DNA of 64,000 bases, from positions 1-64,000 of the forward strand of contig NZ_JBNGOZ010000021.1 in the NCBI RefSeq assembly GCF_050589825.1. The letters run 5' to 3'. Below, piece by piece: positions 20,001 to 25,033 of the stretch; position 1 is the first letter of the stretch; each line of letters begins with the position of its first letter. This DNA comes from Carboxylicivirga longa. GTDB taxonomy: Bacteria > Bacteroidota > Bacteroidia > Bacteroidales > Marinilabiliaceae. The notes under the pieces are model-generated. The model searched no databases and was not told where the DNA came from. It saw only the letters and a program-made list of their open reading frames with translations. Both the position numbers and the translations under genes were made by a program.

Positions 20001-22868
20001 CCTTATGATCCCAAGTCGGAGGTTATTAATCTTGGGGTTGGAGTTAACCGTTTCCGTTGGACCGTTGATAATGGCGGTTGTAAGTCGATGGATGAAGTGA
20101 ATATTGCCAATAATTACCTGGAGACGGATGCCGGTGTGGATCAGATACTATGTGCTGATACTGCTACTTTGAAAGCTACTTCCACCTTCCCCGGAAAAGG
20201 AAGCTGGAGTGTGAAGGCCGGTGCCGGAACCGCCACCTTCGATGATTTGAACAATCCTTTTACCAAGGTGCGTAACCTGGAGCTTGGCGATAATGTACTG
20301 ATCTGGACCATTAATTATGGCGGGTGTTCAGCTGTTAGTGAGGTGGTGATCACCAATGACAAGCCCACCGTAGCCTTTGCTGGTGATAACCAGAATTTGT
20401 GTGAGAAAAACAGCACAACCCTAAGAGGTAATCATCCCTCAGTGGGTAAGGGTGTGTGGTCAGTACTTAATGGTTCGGCAGTGATTAGCAATGATACAGA
20501 TCCGATGTCACAAATCTCAGACCTGGCCTTTGGCGATAATTACTTCCGATGGACCATCACCAATAATGAATGTGAGTCGGTATCGGATGTTCGGGTCAGC
20601 TATAACCGCATCGAAGCCAATGCCGGAAGCGATGAACCGATCTGTGAAGATTACTATCAGTTGTCGGCCAATACGGCACATCCGGGTGTGGGTACCTGGA
20701 GTGTAGCTGGTGGCAGCGGACAGGCAATCTTCGAAGATATCAACAGTCCAACCACCAGGGTATCTAACCTGGCCAAAGGAGTGAATGTACTCAAGTGGCA
20801 TATCGATTACAGAGGTTGTGAGACCACCTCGGAGGTGCGTATTACCAATAATGCACCCAGCGAGTCCTATGCCGGTAATTTGCAGGAGGGGTGCGAAGAC
20901 CATACATTGCTGGATGCTACCGTTCCATCGCCGGGTACCGGACGATGGGAAGTATTGATGGGATCGGGTACCTTGCAGGATGAGACCAATGCCAAAACAG
21001 CGGTTTCTGGCTTGTCGAAAGGGGAGAACGTATTCCGTTGGGTAGTGAGCAATGGCATCTGCGAATCGGTGGATGAAGTGCGTGTTGTGAATAATGCACC
21101 ATCAGTGCCCTATGCCGGTGCCGATGATGAGTCGTGTTACAACGATTATCAGTTAAAAGCCGAGCAACCTCTCCACGGACAGGGCTTATGGACTATTGAG
21201 CAGGGCGGTGGTAATTTTACCGATCCAACAAGTCCCACTGCAAGCATTCGTAATATGAGTCCTGGCGTGAACATCTTCAAGTGGACTTTAACAAAAGGAC
21301 AATGTGATTTAAGCCATAGCGTAACCATTACCAACAATGCTGCCGATCAGGCGCAGGCTGGTCCGGATATTACCGATTGTAAGGATTGGGCCGAGCTGGA
21401 TGCCAATATTCCTAAGGATGGTTTGGGAGAAGGACAATGGTCGCTGGTATCGGGTAAGGGAGATTTTGATAATGCCGCTGATCCTAAGTCGGTAATACGT
21501 AACCTGGGCTTTGGCGAAAATATTCTCATGTGGAGCATTATTAAAGGTAACTGCTTCACTTCCGATCAGCTTATCGTGTTTAACAAAGTACCGGATCAGG
21601 CTGAGGCAGGCGATAATAGAGCCACCTGTGAGGATTATATAGTGCTGAATGCCAACGATCCGGTGGATGGTAGCGGTACCTGGTCAGTGGTGAGTGGTAA
21701 GGGTGTCTTTGAAGATGAGCACAAGCATAATACCATGGTGACCGGTATGGGACTGGGTGAGAATGTGTATAAATGGACCATTGCTTATGGCGATTGTACC
21801 ACCGAGGATATGGTGACGATCAGCAGTGCCAAAGCTACAGCCTATGCCGGCGAAGATGATGTTACTTATGAGCCTGAGTATTTGCTTCAAGCTGCCAATG
21901 CGGGCTCGCAAGATGCGCTATGGACTGTAATAGCCGGTAGTGGTACCTTCGACGATGCTACCTTCTTTAATACTACTGTACGCGATTTGGCACCCGGTAA
22001 AAATACCTTCCGATGGAGCATTACCACAGGTGACTGTGAGGTATACGACGAAGTAACCATTGATTATAAAGAAGTACCTGACGCCGGATTTATAGTGGAT
22101 AAAGAAGAAGGGTGTTTCCCGCATAAGGTCAAGTTTACCAATTATTCCGTAGGAGGTGATGATTTTACCTGGGACTTTGGTGATGGTGTTTCATCTACCG
22201 TTCGCAGCCCAAGTCATACTTATGAGCAGGCCGGTATTTACACCGCGGCATTAACCGTCGCCGGCCCTGATGGGCAGGATGCCGTGTTTACGCAGCGTAT
22301 CATTGTGCATGACCATCCGGTAGCCGATTTCACGGTGGGGCCTGAAGTTGTCTATATCCCTGAGGATGAAATTCGCTGTCATGATATGTCCATCGATGCC
22401 ATCCGCTGGTTCTGGGACTTTGGCGACGGTAATAGCTCCGAGGAGCGCAATCCTTCGCATACTTATAGCGATGGTGGCGTTTATGACATTACGCTTAGAG
22501 TGGAGAATGCCTTGGGCTGTGAGAGTAGCCTGACAAAAGAAGAGGCGGTGACGGCAGAATTAAGCGGTTTTGTAGCCTTTCCAACAGCCTTCCGACCTCG
22601 ACCCGGTGGCAGTGGCAATACGGGTAATTTGGGCGATCGTAGCGATGCTATATTCAAACCACAGCACCGCGATGTAGCTACCTTCCATATTCAGGTATTT
22701 AACCGTTGGGGACAGATGATTTTTGAGTCTCACAACATTGATGAGGGATGGAACGGTAACTTCAAGGGTAAGTTGGCACCACAAGCTGTATATGTTTATA
22801 AGGCAGCGGGTACTTTCACCAACGGTCGTGAGTTTAACAAAGCAGGAAGTATATTATTAGTGAGATAA
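2007..22868 (+). CDS. giant SprB-like surface adhesin, T9SS type B substrate
   Basis: The product is 6953 residues, comparable with Flavobacterium johnsoniae SprB (about 6500), the mobile gliding adhesin. A signal peptide ends near residue 37 (FAQ/VEA). Residues 38-1593 are Ig-like domains with GTYT-YA and GxC motifs. Residues 1594-4642 hold about 35 SprB-type repeats (C-G-x-x-DG-x-I ... GG ... Y-x-W ... AG-Y-x-V-x-V-x-D). Residues 4643-5109 are PKD/Ig-like. Residues 5110-6688 hold 19 repeats of about 83 residues. Two PKD domains follow, with WDFGDG near 6722 and 6803. The last ~100 residues match the gliding-motility C-terminal domain (type B sorting signal), with FPTAFRPR and NRWGQMIFES. 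The SprF partner follows after 7 bp. Export by T9SS and surface display are well supported; a role in gliding rather than adhesion alone is an inference, because no gld genes are in the window. No frameshift is seen in 20.9 kb. Confidence 0.93.
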   Translation: MSVNTRALIHYIIKGRMAVLLCILVLLGVGGQNTFAQVEACAGGVLQLGDTFDEMVPPPVNGHRDKGYWTASPSLTFSNSNDPNAIVSGFVRGVTYSIIWHHQGGKDYELTVVVSKDANVDNWKLLNEDDNTDDVVLCEKEKYDFYVPWDGDLWTETVEFWVTHDADGSSEAWGDAGNWFGKASTIKPSEYDDQDLIWALVNDHDGCQIKTNEIRISSVAATEVRVQGGISVCQTSVVDLNLVLEVIPFDPVNYEYQWYKDGIELSGEEGGTYPITEEGSYHVVVEGCDREIVSNVVTVTEDLLPEAVIDGNHICENPEGQNATLTSSVSGGDIGTYTMEWVRNGVSDATMGNAGTATTNAVGSYQLKLVSATDDQCYRLSNEFIVEAVSPVVNVFDAIQPGLCLTEYTPEISRQFSGGNGAPFVYTLRELGQGDRDLTANNDLLQTTSLGGTRTASTTIQLVNVTDANGCMASGLPLEAVFNFTPSLAPVVKTISGIDVCAPASTTVTCPLAEKDVVYYLAKDDVEVPASRQTGDGATDLSWTVSDPGTYTVYAVDPCDGALVLMADQVMVSTIPLEQTMTQLTGDGCSNVTHVFGLDDSELGVSYTLYRDGNAGQEIAGTSDPINFDGVSDVGTYTIYAKRGACERLMDGSFAVKAAPDVVGITMVGSDGCSNELKNIGISANQTGVTYELILDGDTSAPVKTIVGDGTAGDKNFFATPTQLAAGVYTVLATAPNACEALVTGVITISPEPTDLPFVGGVVCGSGDISIPNAQAGVTYTLYFNNGTGEIQHPSYTPVTPISDGTTVSFNGLNAPGTYRVYAESGICDRFLSRTLIVERTPQTQTVTVPDAEYCADEPGVEIDLANTENGVEYVLIDDTGADVAAITGDGTARSFINVKEGIYSVEARSSGGACVVVLADNITINENALPTPEIDNLPNDFCEDQEAITLFGRPRNDGGSWAGQGITDNNDGTASFDPGAVSMSGASYNITYTYVDGNGCSNTIIEQATVHANAIDGTTLQILLPDGSVPDLDYCEDSPVITLKAVYKGTDIITNEAVFSGNGVTDGGDGTATFSPAAAGLGSHTIRLDYVDAPTNCEGFTTLTVQVGTALSLVNPFPTSFCSSDNAKYRLAGLVEGAVPPAGTTTFEIWDDADKAISPAYPNDDFDFVPADFFLANGAGDYQLVFNYNVGSCVNRLIMDFSIYESLDPSILIDNGSGQTNFCYEHGAVSLKPVSTIPSGAIVSFKGNGVAHIDTAEAVFSTNSDNIVYAPASNPITLTIDNHGCVTDRTRNITVTKVETIIVDLLTDYCTNDVPQTIKADKGIAEVKATFTAEKNGNLVKDFLKDNGDNTATIDPSVGEGNYVVTMTYKQLSDGCTAVVQQNVRVHLAQPVTFTGVVDGQKICRASAPIDLTGTMPDIDGDGTPDGVGNFLEITGLTNTGSDTNGNAINADDGKAVLNPSAMLPGTYTIRYEYLSDPGSCFTYYEKEIVIVDSPSDIFNITVNEVVGGDASYCIDDDPKDKGVIIGLDGSNTDVTYELLLGGAPLDPVVEVQGDGGAIEFGRQSVEGTYTVRAKVGACDAIMTGSVTVEQYELILQATNITHNVCKDDKEGALTLKASGGSGNYEYRNESAATSTWTATPSFTGLAAGTYEFSVRDLAPSACEKLDAITVEIKEPATALTVVEDEAQRINVGCVPCSAGGTCEGSATIVVSGGTPFTGDELGTYPTAYKITWPDRQNGLTANGLAAGTYGVTVEDANGCVETINIIIENNDPLNIIEYDVAANHIDNNCYDGAAGEFMVKATGGSGEYMFSLDGDNYVNSNQPDQTLHLFTGLAAGDYTIYVQDKNYTRCTFDNATQVTITEPAAPLSLTETANVQVSCSGGADGSFTVQAAGGNGTYEFSLVNPAVDNSQWQAATNAPNELVVSGLSVGSYSVWVRDAKPEAQTCTPATIVVTVTEAVALSFNAPVVVNPSCYNNTDGKVVLSGAGGSGNYVYSINDGTGASPWQASNTFKGLRAGVTYTFSIAEAAQQNTCNKLDILSVTLTEPSDFTTSEVVTEHKDVSCFGGNDGSFTVATTGGEGIIEYYLTDGTNEIRGWDPNPVFENLSVGTYQVSVRDRGTTSADFCEKTNVLSVVIQQPTAGLSITSEVVTPATCHGSATGAIAITVDGGTPDYSYQWHNIDTNTPVSPANGGETANAINLVAGNYRVTITDANECDITSPIYTITENTAINVSLDAYTDVTCYDAADGTITISASGGSGAYRYSIDGGAWEGGPATSYTFTGVDAGMHVIMVEDMNVAGCIGVNTVQQNITQPSQLSLSATVTPVSCNGLADGSITISPSGRAAITDYEFYCNEFGTWQTSPTFSGLVAGTYHFKVRDKITQTCESVLTGPYVVSEPDEFTTTVTIQDVTCKGGTDGQLTFATLPANGVYEYSINGGAWQTTPVEGLPAGVYQIQVRDVNTTCVKNLPDAVISEPGNALVIDNVITTDVDCHGSATGAVEVSVSGGSGVYTYQWRNMSTGIDVLPANQGDRAKAIDLPAGDYRVTITDDSGCSLPSPVYTITQPNELTATYTVSHISVVGLTDGQIVVANPPTGGTAPYTITWNDGNTLWTRDNLTDDTYRFTVTDAKGCEFTQDVEVFANQALDLSVVSNSINCFRAKTGILDLTISGGTSDYTINWSGTLYDNTVVSGTQSTAANNLEIKDLFAGVYSVTVTDAKGVSLTKTKVEIKQPAELTISKDAQSDISCYGQANGQISVTLSGHDAAAMPNYNMSWSGPGGYADAGAVKDVSNQNNLSLAGDYTVTVNYNSTCAVSETFTINAPTEIVATYTETHISAAGASDGKIVVDVPSGGVGPYTITWADGAAFDGQWTRSGLAPKDYSFTIKDATGCTNNYTATILGVKALDFTATPTPINCFGDAEGIIALLIKGGVAPFDVQWDAVLYDGSTASDSHTNITSNYELKNLQAGKYQVTITDANGATLSKPVEVKQPNELLINILQVKDISCAGEADGHIQVELAGHDAGDMNNYTLTWIGPGGFSASGTPADANPITNQEDLALPGTYTITANYNNSCYVSDSYVIAEPTPIEVTHTVKQISVVGGTDGRIVVNKPSGGTPGYTITWADDAAFDNVWTRDNLAKGTYTYTVTDQSNCELTQVIEINELSALNFSATANAINCYGANTGRIALLISGGEAPYQISWEGVQFDNQVVSDVATTPDVNFEISDLYAGDYTVRVRDNKGIEVSQVLTVVQPNELIINLSPSNISCFGEADGAVLATVTHGANNVDNYSIAWSGPAGYSRSGIVKTHAQITDLARQGVYQATVNYNGSCSHSESVYVNEPEDIEITLESVTEVSCHGGSDGALVVAASGGADFSYQWYKWNAGSGAFEALSETGTSISDKSAGRYKVEAILASTGCVGELECKIPQPDALAVKVTPVNITGCNGDDSGELQITITGGTQPYRYNYGTGDIALPVGTSSAEITKLTAGFYNVVVTDAKGCVTAVNNTLINQPNALQINVIKESISCVEGGAGWPDGELVVEISGGRILTMDHNYLITLEAANHSDVVRRIVNPNGATHTETFDNLSADSYTLKVYDENSTDPAYCVQSYDFVLEPISVSVNVGNASCEGVSDGSITDITISGASKDYTYNWSSPDGGLGLDNSTLNQDGLSVGTYELTIADPNRNACSVTETYVVGYDKVLVIEGTTYDVECYGDASGAITLDVAGVGANPVYYWTGPGITAANENNKDQAGLVAGDYTVLVSDASTGMACTASRTFTVKEPAAPLSFNVNYEITACDPYIRTLVLSNIKGGSGNPDPAFGDFTYHVAGPGNAIQDVTDYRRFKVTKGGLYTVKIVDKNNCETSHTITIPEEIAINPVITDVKCNGGQTGGISVNLTGGSSKFAYSWTKTDDGAFTASTPTISNLFAGEYVLEVTDLDENEGGTNCIRTYTFQVKEPLPIMISDDDKGHVTCNGDADGYINLDIQGGVAPYTYSWSPVSGGIVQGQKNQSGLVGGTYTITVVGANGCTAQKDIIINEDAPLDGVIKLTDTNCDGSNGALALTPSGGSGNYLYSWSSVDGNPANIVKGQKDQNDLTGGTYNVVITDADPAKSSCQTTLSATLTKAITMSNIDVQPVSCRGNDDGSISFDVNGGDGTYTYQWSTADGNATALTPGARNQKGLSPGTYTVTITDGRTAGGVNCAITRDFVIEASTGLNVNVAIVDIDCHGEEAGALTAVVTGGSGDYSFSWNEGAYTTNEISALSAGVYTLVVNDNILGCTYVGSYTIKEPLQEIRIDAVNITDVLCHGELTGEIDIQVSGGTAPYNYIWTGPGNPSGNNPSGLAAGTYSVTIQDAKGCTLPSGNIVIEQPASHVSVSNPQITDVSVTGGNNGQVQMDVTGGVAPYEFAWYDAADTQVSTTNPAAGLSSGTYRVVVTDDNNCSFEYTGIKVVEPGEHLGFEKTVHQVSPCNGADNGELHINRVYGGFPIAGSHYRIQVTGPGVAQDVNATSLHLTNLAAGNYRVIITDDVGTTVQEDIEITQYPGLTISTTVASQVDCYGTSTGVIEGTVSGGKVNDAGNYRVEIINEKGYFDSQNVAQTPGTFTFNNLPAGNYTITAYDYAGNFDTQSPTRGNCNALDQQVIIQPEAEVVFSSADGSSKICMGEDFNMVLTTSNWDFAVDGSLGVTLYDGTTYWVETVNKTPYPVTVTPSMSRTYRITKVVDPADANCLKGTGNGQVQLVVNPLPTANISGPSEVCEEGTVQLSVSLTGVAPWIVTWIDENNGTSDTDTVDISPMIITDMPVVDARYRVLSVADANTCSNGGDGVVEVTVNAKPGVTLTGSTDICKGGSATLDIEFTNTAYPYTISYEANGNPNTMVVSPSVGTTYNWMVSPRETTTYKITGVTDVNGCTMNMGSTISAVVTVNNLPGTINVINSTDDSDGVCQSQTGVVYTIDAVSDANGGYVWTAPAGSSIVSGNGTTSVVLDFDPDFAGGYLEVYATNACGNGDITQRWIPAKHLPDAVGPITASATEFCQGTAGITFSVSPVADATSYRWELPAGFIIRGTADAASIIVDLDPMLDRISADVKVTPINACGEGPNAAVLGVEVYPLPSANAGMDDHICGNSYILKATDPATINGNWSGRWEVIAGQATISDATAHNATLSNMSRGDVVLRWTVTNNVAGGLNNCSAADEVTIRNNTLSVSINPEANNVCDGTLRLSGTSLSNPSVTGGWVAVHPVGSSAVFSDATQANTTVTNLPAGLNRFRWTLMQNGCESFAEVEVINNEGSDAIINNGLSLDVCDSEVELSAVEPLVGKGRWSLVSGSGVIASPDQPVTQISKLQKGANQFKYTVENNGCSKSATITVYNNQLDVDAGDAFTQCGDTYTLKASEVPADASGQWSIPLGMGTGVFDDATSPEAIVSGLAKGDNTLEWSVTKRGCVSRDRVVITNNAATTATVGAHQELCAYETVLTGNRPAIDEGETAFWSVIKGAGTFDDVTAHDSRVSGLAHGENIFRWTINRGNCSSSADLIVLNKHVDVFAGKDTIICRKTVSLNATPPQEGDVGEWSLMSGVGGGTFKPEDINNPQILMGGLDYGKNGFVWTIDHDGCKSSDEVYVYNNNPYYVDANGDKREISAGDPIFITGTEVVMVADQPAVGSGVWSLVSGGGIIESPDKGGTRITDLRSGVSVFRWTVSNSICAYSSDVTITNGAIEQANAGRDNFTCDGTVKLAANEPITALGEWSVIEGAGKFEDKTKFNTMVIDLDKGENKFMWTLYNGSAQSKDIVVITNNEVAQAKAGQDKTICNTDEFELSAVAPEVGRGTVEWSVVSGSGVFDKADSPSTYVRGLSQGVNELKYRISLDKCYSEAYVSITNNTPTAPDAGDDLTICTDSVLLLPNTPAFGEGEWSVLSGHADPASLEKDWAKKLAPGENVLVWTINNNGCELTDSVSIINNEPAVAYAGEDILNGLCVDHTLLNASAPLSGRGIGSWERISGSGDVVDPYDPKSEVINLGVGVNRFRWTVDNGGCKSMDEVNIANNYLETDAGVDQILCADTATLKATSTFPGKGSWSVKAGAGTATFDDLNNPFTKVRNLELGDNVLIWTINYGGCSAVSEVVITNDKPTVAFAGDNQNLCEKNSTTLRGNHPSVGKGVWSVLNGSAVISNDTDPMSQISDLAFGDNYFRWTITNNECESVSDVRVSYNRIEANAGSDEPICEDYYQLSANTAHPGVGTWSVAGGSGQAIFEDINSPTTRVSNLAKGVNVLKWHIDYRGCETTSEVRITNNAPSESYAGNLQEGCEDHTLLDATVPSPGTGRWEVLMGSGTLQDETNAKTAVSGLSKGENVFRWVVSNGICESVDEVRVVNNAPSVPYAGADDESCYNDYQLKAEQPLHGQGLWTIEQGGGNFTDPTSPTASIRNMSPGVNIFKWTLTKGQCDLSHSVTITNNAADQAQAGPDITDCKDWAELDANIPKDGLGEGQWSLVSGKGDFDNAADPKSVIRNLGFGENILMWSIIKGNCFTSDQLIVFNKVPDQAEAGDNRATCEDYIVLNANDPVDGSGTWSVVSGKGVFEDEHKHNTMVTGMGLGENVYKWTIAYGDCTTEDMVTISSAKATAYAGEDDVTYEPEYLLQAANAGSQDALWTVIAGSGTFDDATFFNTTVRDLAPGKNTFRWSITTGDCEVYDEVTIDYKEVPDAGFIVDKEEGCFPHKVKFTNYSVGGDDFTWDFGDGVSSTVRSPSHTYEQAGIYTAALTVAGPDGQDAVFTQRIIVHDHPVADFTVGPEVVYIPEDEIRCHDMSIDAIRWFWDFGDGNSSEERNPSHTYSDGGVYDITLRVENALGCESSLTKEEAVTAELSGFVAFPTAFRPRPGGSGNTGNLGDRSDAIFKPQHRDVATFHIQVFNRWGQMIFESHNIDEGWNGNFKGKLAPQAVYVYKAAGTFTNGREFNKAGSILLVR
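6786..15932 (+). repeat. SprB-type protein repeats inside the adhesin (~35 units)
   Basis: This segment encodes residues 1594-4642. I count about 35 units averaging 87 residues, recognised by a cysteine-glycine turn followed by DG (for example VSCFGGNDGSFTV), a GG turn, an aromatic Y-x-W strand and a closing AG-x-Y strand. Individual units are diverged at the DNA level, so this is an old array rather than a recent slippage product. Confidence 0.85.
9711..12032 (+). repeat. triplicated ~258-residue super-unit within the SprB repeats
   Basis: Three consecutive blocks start at 9711, 10482 and 11265 (257, 261 and 256 residues). Each block contains the same ordered trio: a cysteine-less unit with HISVVG or a variant and DG-x-IVV, a unit with INC followed by GG and a YD or FDN segment, and a unit with ISC and a WSGPGGY-like strand. 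The order is kept in all three blocks, which indicates block duplication. Confidence 0.8.
17334..22070 (+). repeat. 19 tail repeats of ~83 residues in the adhesin
   Basis: Residues 5110-6688 divide into 19 units. The consensus runs: AGxD, a cysteine, L-x-A, P-x-x-G-x-G-x-W-S-V-x-SGxG, a D-x-x-x-P or D-x-T turn, V-x-x-L-x-x-G-x-N-x-F-x-W-T-I, GC-x-S-x-D-x-V-x-I-x-NN. Unit 7 has a longer insertion near its start and unit 19 lacks the first cysteine. These probably form a beta-sandwich stalk between the SprB repeats and the PKD/sorting domains. Confidence 0.85.
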
Positions 22869-22875
22869 ATCCAGT

Positions 22876-23955
22876 ATGATAAAGAGCGTTAATACCAATC
22901 GGATATATAAGTTTATTAAGGGATGCCTTGTAGTCGTGGCTTGCTTGCTTGCAGGCAAAGCTGCGGCACAGGATGTATCCTTCTCACAGATGTATGCTAC
23001 TCCCCTGTATCTTAGTCCTTCGTTCACGGGGCTGAGTGACGGAACCCGTGCCAGTATGACCTATCGCGATCAGTGGCCCGGTCTTTCACGTGCCTTCCGC
23101 TCTTATGCCATATCGGCCGATCATTTTTTTGACGATTACAACAGTGGAGTGGGCATCATGTTGCTGCGCGACGACAGCGGACAGGGTGCCATTGTGCAGC
23201 AAAGTATCAGTGCTTTATACGCCTATGAAATTGAGGTAGCACGTGATATTTTTGTGCGTCCGGGAATTGAGTTTGCCTATCGGGAGCGTAATCTGGATCT
23301 TATCAATGCCATTTTTCCTTCCGATCAGGATGCTAATGGCGGCAGCACACCGGGCGGGAGCTCTGGCAATGGAGAGTATAATCACAAACAATTTGATGCC
23401 GCCGCATCCGCCATGATCTACAGTAGCAATTTCTGGTTGGGCGCAGCCGTGCATAACCTGGTGAAGAGCGATATTAGCACTACTGACCTGGAAACGCATC
23501 ACCCCATTAAAACATCATTGTACGGGGGATATAAATTTCACTATAATCAACGATCTCGACGTAATAACGATCAGAGTCTTACCCTGGCCTTTAATTACCG
23601 TATGCAGCAAAATTTCAATCAGCTCGATATTGGTACATACTGGTACATCAATCCCATTGAATTAGGACTGTGGTATCGGGGACTTCCTTTCGCCTCCAGT
23701 GGTGGCCTCGTTAATCACGATGGCTTGATCTTTATTATGGGTATCAATGTGGGGCCTGCCCGAATTGCCTATAGTTACGACTGGACATTATCCGAATTAA
23801 GTGGTTACAGCAATGGGGCCAATGAGCTTTCATTAATCTTTCGTTTCAATAAAGGTTTTAAAAAGCGTAGCTCAAGAGGAGCAATTCCTTGCAGTGCGCC
23901 TGGCATTGGTGGTTCAGGATCGAAGTATCGACGACGTACGCGTTCTTTCTTTTAG
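22876..23955 (+). CDS. PorP/SprF family outer-membrane protein
   Basis: The protein has 359 residues with a signal peptide ending near AAAQ. The mature start DVSFSQMYATPLYLSPSFTG is the hallmark of the PorP/SprF family: outer-membrane barrels encoded next to T9SS type B substrates and needed to retain or display them. It lies 7 bp after the giant adhesin in the same orientation, so co-transcription and a dedicated SprB-SprF type pairing are very likely. The C-terminus carries a basic, Ser/Gly-rich extension (about 330-359, including KYRRRTRSFF) beyond the last predicted strands, which seems unusual. The family call is firm; the specific partner is inferred from adjacency. Confidence 0.93.
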   Translation: MIKSVNTNRIYKFIKGCLVVVACLLAGKAAAQDVSFSQMYATPLYLSPSFTGLSDGTRASMTYRDQWPGLSRAFRSYAISADHFFDDYNSGVGIMLLRDDSGQGAIVQQSISALYAYEIEVARDIFVRPGIEFAYRERNLDLINAIFPSDQDANGGSTPGGSSGNGEYNHKQFDAAASAMIYSSNFWLGAAVHNLVKSDISTTDLETHHPIKTSLYGGYKFHYNQRSRRNNDQSLTLAFNYRMQQNFNQLDIGTYWYINPIELGLWYRGLPFASSGGLVNHDGLIFIMGINVGPARIAYSYDWTLSELSGYSNGANELSLIFRFNKGFKKRSSRGAIPCSAPGIGGSGSKYRRRTRSFF

Positions 23956-24372
23956 TGTCTTAACTAATGCTCGTGTTTTTTGGCAGAAAATGTTGTAAGG
24001 GCAGCCTGTAGTCATCATGTTTAGCTCATTTCAGGCTGGTTCACATTAGGATTGAAGTGAAGGCTTAACGCGCTGTTCGAAGGATGCTATAAAAAATATT
24101 TGTTAATACCGTGCTTGATTATTGTTAGGACACATATTTTTGACTATCGGAAACTAAACCACGCTCATTTCTTCGGCTATATCGCTGACTAATAAATACT
24201 GTCTGTTTTTTGTTAGAGCATGCCGATTTGATTAACCTTAGACAAGTTTTGATAAAGCCTGATGCAGGCGTGATGGCTTAAGTAAAAAAAAGTTGCAAAT
24301 ATTTTTATATGTAGGGTAATCACCTATATTTGTTGTCCGTAAAATCTTAGTTAAATATATCACAAGTAAAGT
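23956..24372. other. gene-free stretch between sprF-like and skp-like genes
   Basis: There are 417 bp without a credible ORF. They contain a 7-bp inverted repeat (CAGCCTG at 24002-24008 and CAGGCTG at 24032-24038, no T-run) and a promoter-like box near the right end. Nothing else is recognisable. Confidence 0.6.
24325..24332 (+). promoter_or_regulatory. putative Bacteroidota -7 box (TATATTTG)
   Basis: It matches the Bacteroidota -7 consensus TAnnTTTG exactly and lies 40 bp before the Skp-like start codon. The expected upstream TTTG-like element is weak (T-rich at about 24302-24306). Confidence 0.45.
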
Positions 24373-24975
24373 ATGAAACAATTATCAACAGTGTTGAACG
24401 GCGTATTGCTAATTGCGGTTATTATATTATTTGTATTACATTTTACCGGTTCTGGATCAAAGCAGCCCCAGGTAGTCGCAGGTAATGAAACGGGCGGAGA
24501 TGCGTATTCGGTAGCTTATATAAATACTGACTCATTGCTGCTTAACTATAGCTATGCTAAAGAGGTGAATGAACAATTGATGAGTAAGGAAGAAGCCTCT
24601 CGTGCGGATTTCAATGGCAAAGCCAAGGTTTTTCGTCAGGATGCAGTTGAGTTTCAGCGTAAACTTCAGAATAACGGTTTTTTAAGCATGGAACGCGCAC
24701 AAAAAGAACAACAGCGCTTGGCCAAAGCCGAGCAGGATTTGGCGCAGTTGAATCAACAACTTACCAATGAGCTGATGCAAGAGCAGGATAAGTTGAATCG
24801 CCAGTTACGCGATACCCTTATTAACTACCTGGAGATTTACACGCAAACCAAGCCCTATAAGGTGATTTTAAGTAATACACTGGGTGATAATGTGCTTTAT
24901 GGCGCTGATGGTGTTGATATCACAGGTGAGATTGTGGACGCTTTAAATGCACGCCACAAAGCAGCAACAAAATAA
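24373..24975 (+). CDS. Skp/OmpH-like envelope protein, membrane anchored
   Basis: The product has 200 residues. An N-terminal hydrophobic segment (about 8-24) lacks an obvious cleavage site and would act as a signal anchor. The remainder resembles OmpH/Skp chaperones: an initial strand VAYINTDSLLLNY, two long charged Gln/Lys-rich coiled-coil arms (about 60-150), and a closing strand KVILSNT...VLYG. Skp proteins hold outer-membrane proteins in the periplasm. The anchor and single-gene context (its own promoter-like box and terminator) differ from the bamA-linked skp genes; a general periplasmic chaperone role is an inference. Confidence 0.8.
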   Translation: MKQLSTVLNGVLLIAVIILFVLHFTGSGSKQPQVVAGNETGGDAYSVAYINTDSLLLNYSYAKEVNEQLMSKEEASRADFNGKAKVFRQDAVEFQRKLQNNGFLSMERAQKEQQRLAKAEQDLAQLNQQLTNELMQEQDKLNRQLRDTLINYLEIYTQTKPYKVILSNTLGDNVLYGADGVDITGEIVDALNARHKAATK

Positions 24976-24992
24976 TACAGTATAAAAACTAT

Positions 24993-25029
24993 AAGGGGGC
25001 AGAGGTCGGTGGACTTCTGCCCTTTTTTT
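24993..25029 (+). terminator. intrinsic terminator after the skp-like gene
   Basis: A stem formed by AGGGGGCAGA and TCTGCCCTT is followed by a run of seven T. It ends only 4 bp before the next start codon. Confidence 0.8.
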
Positions 25030-25033
25030 ATTG

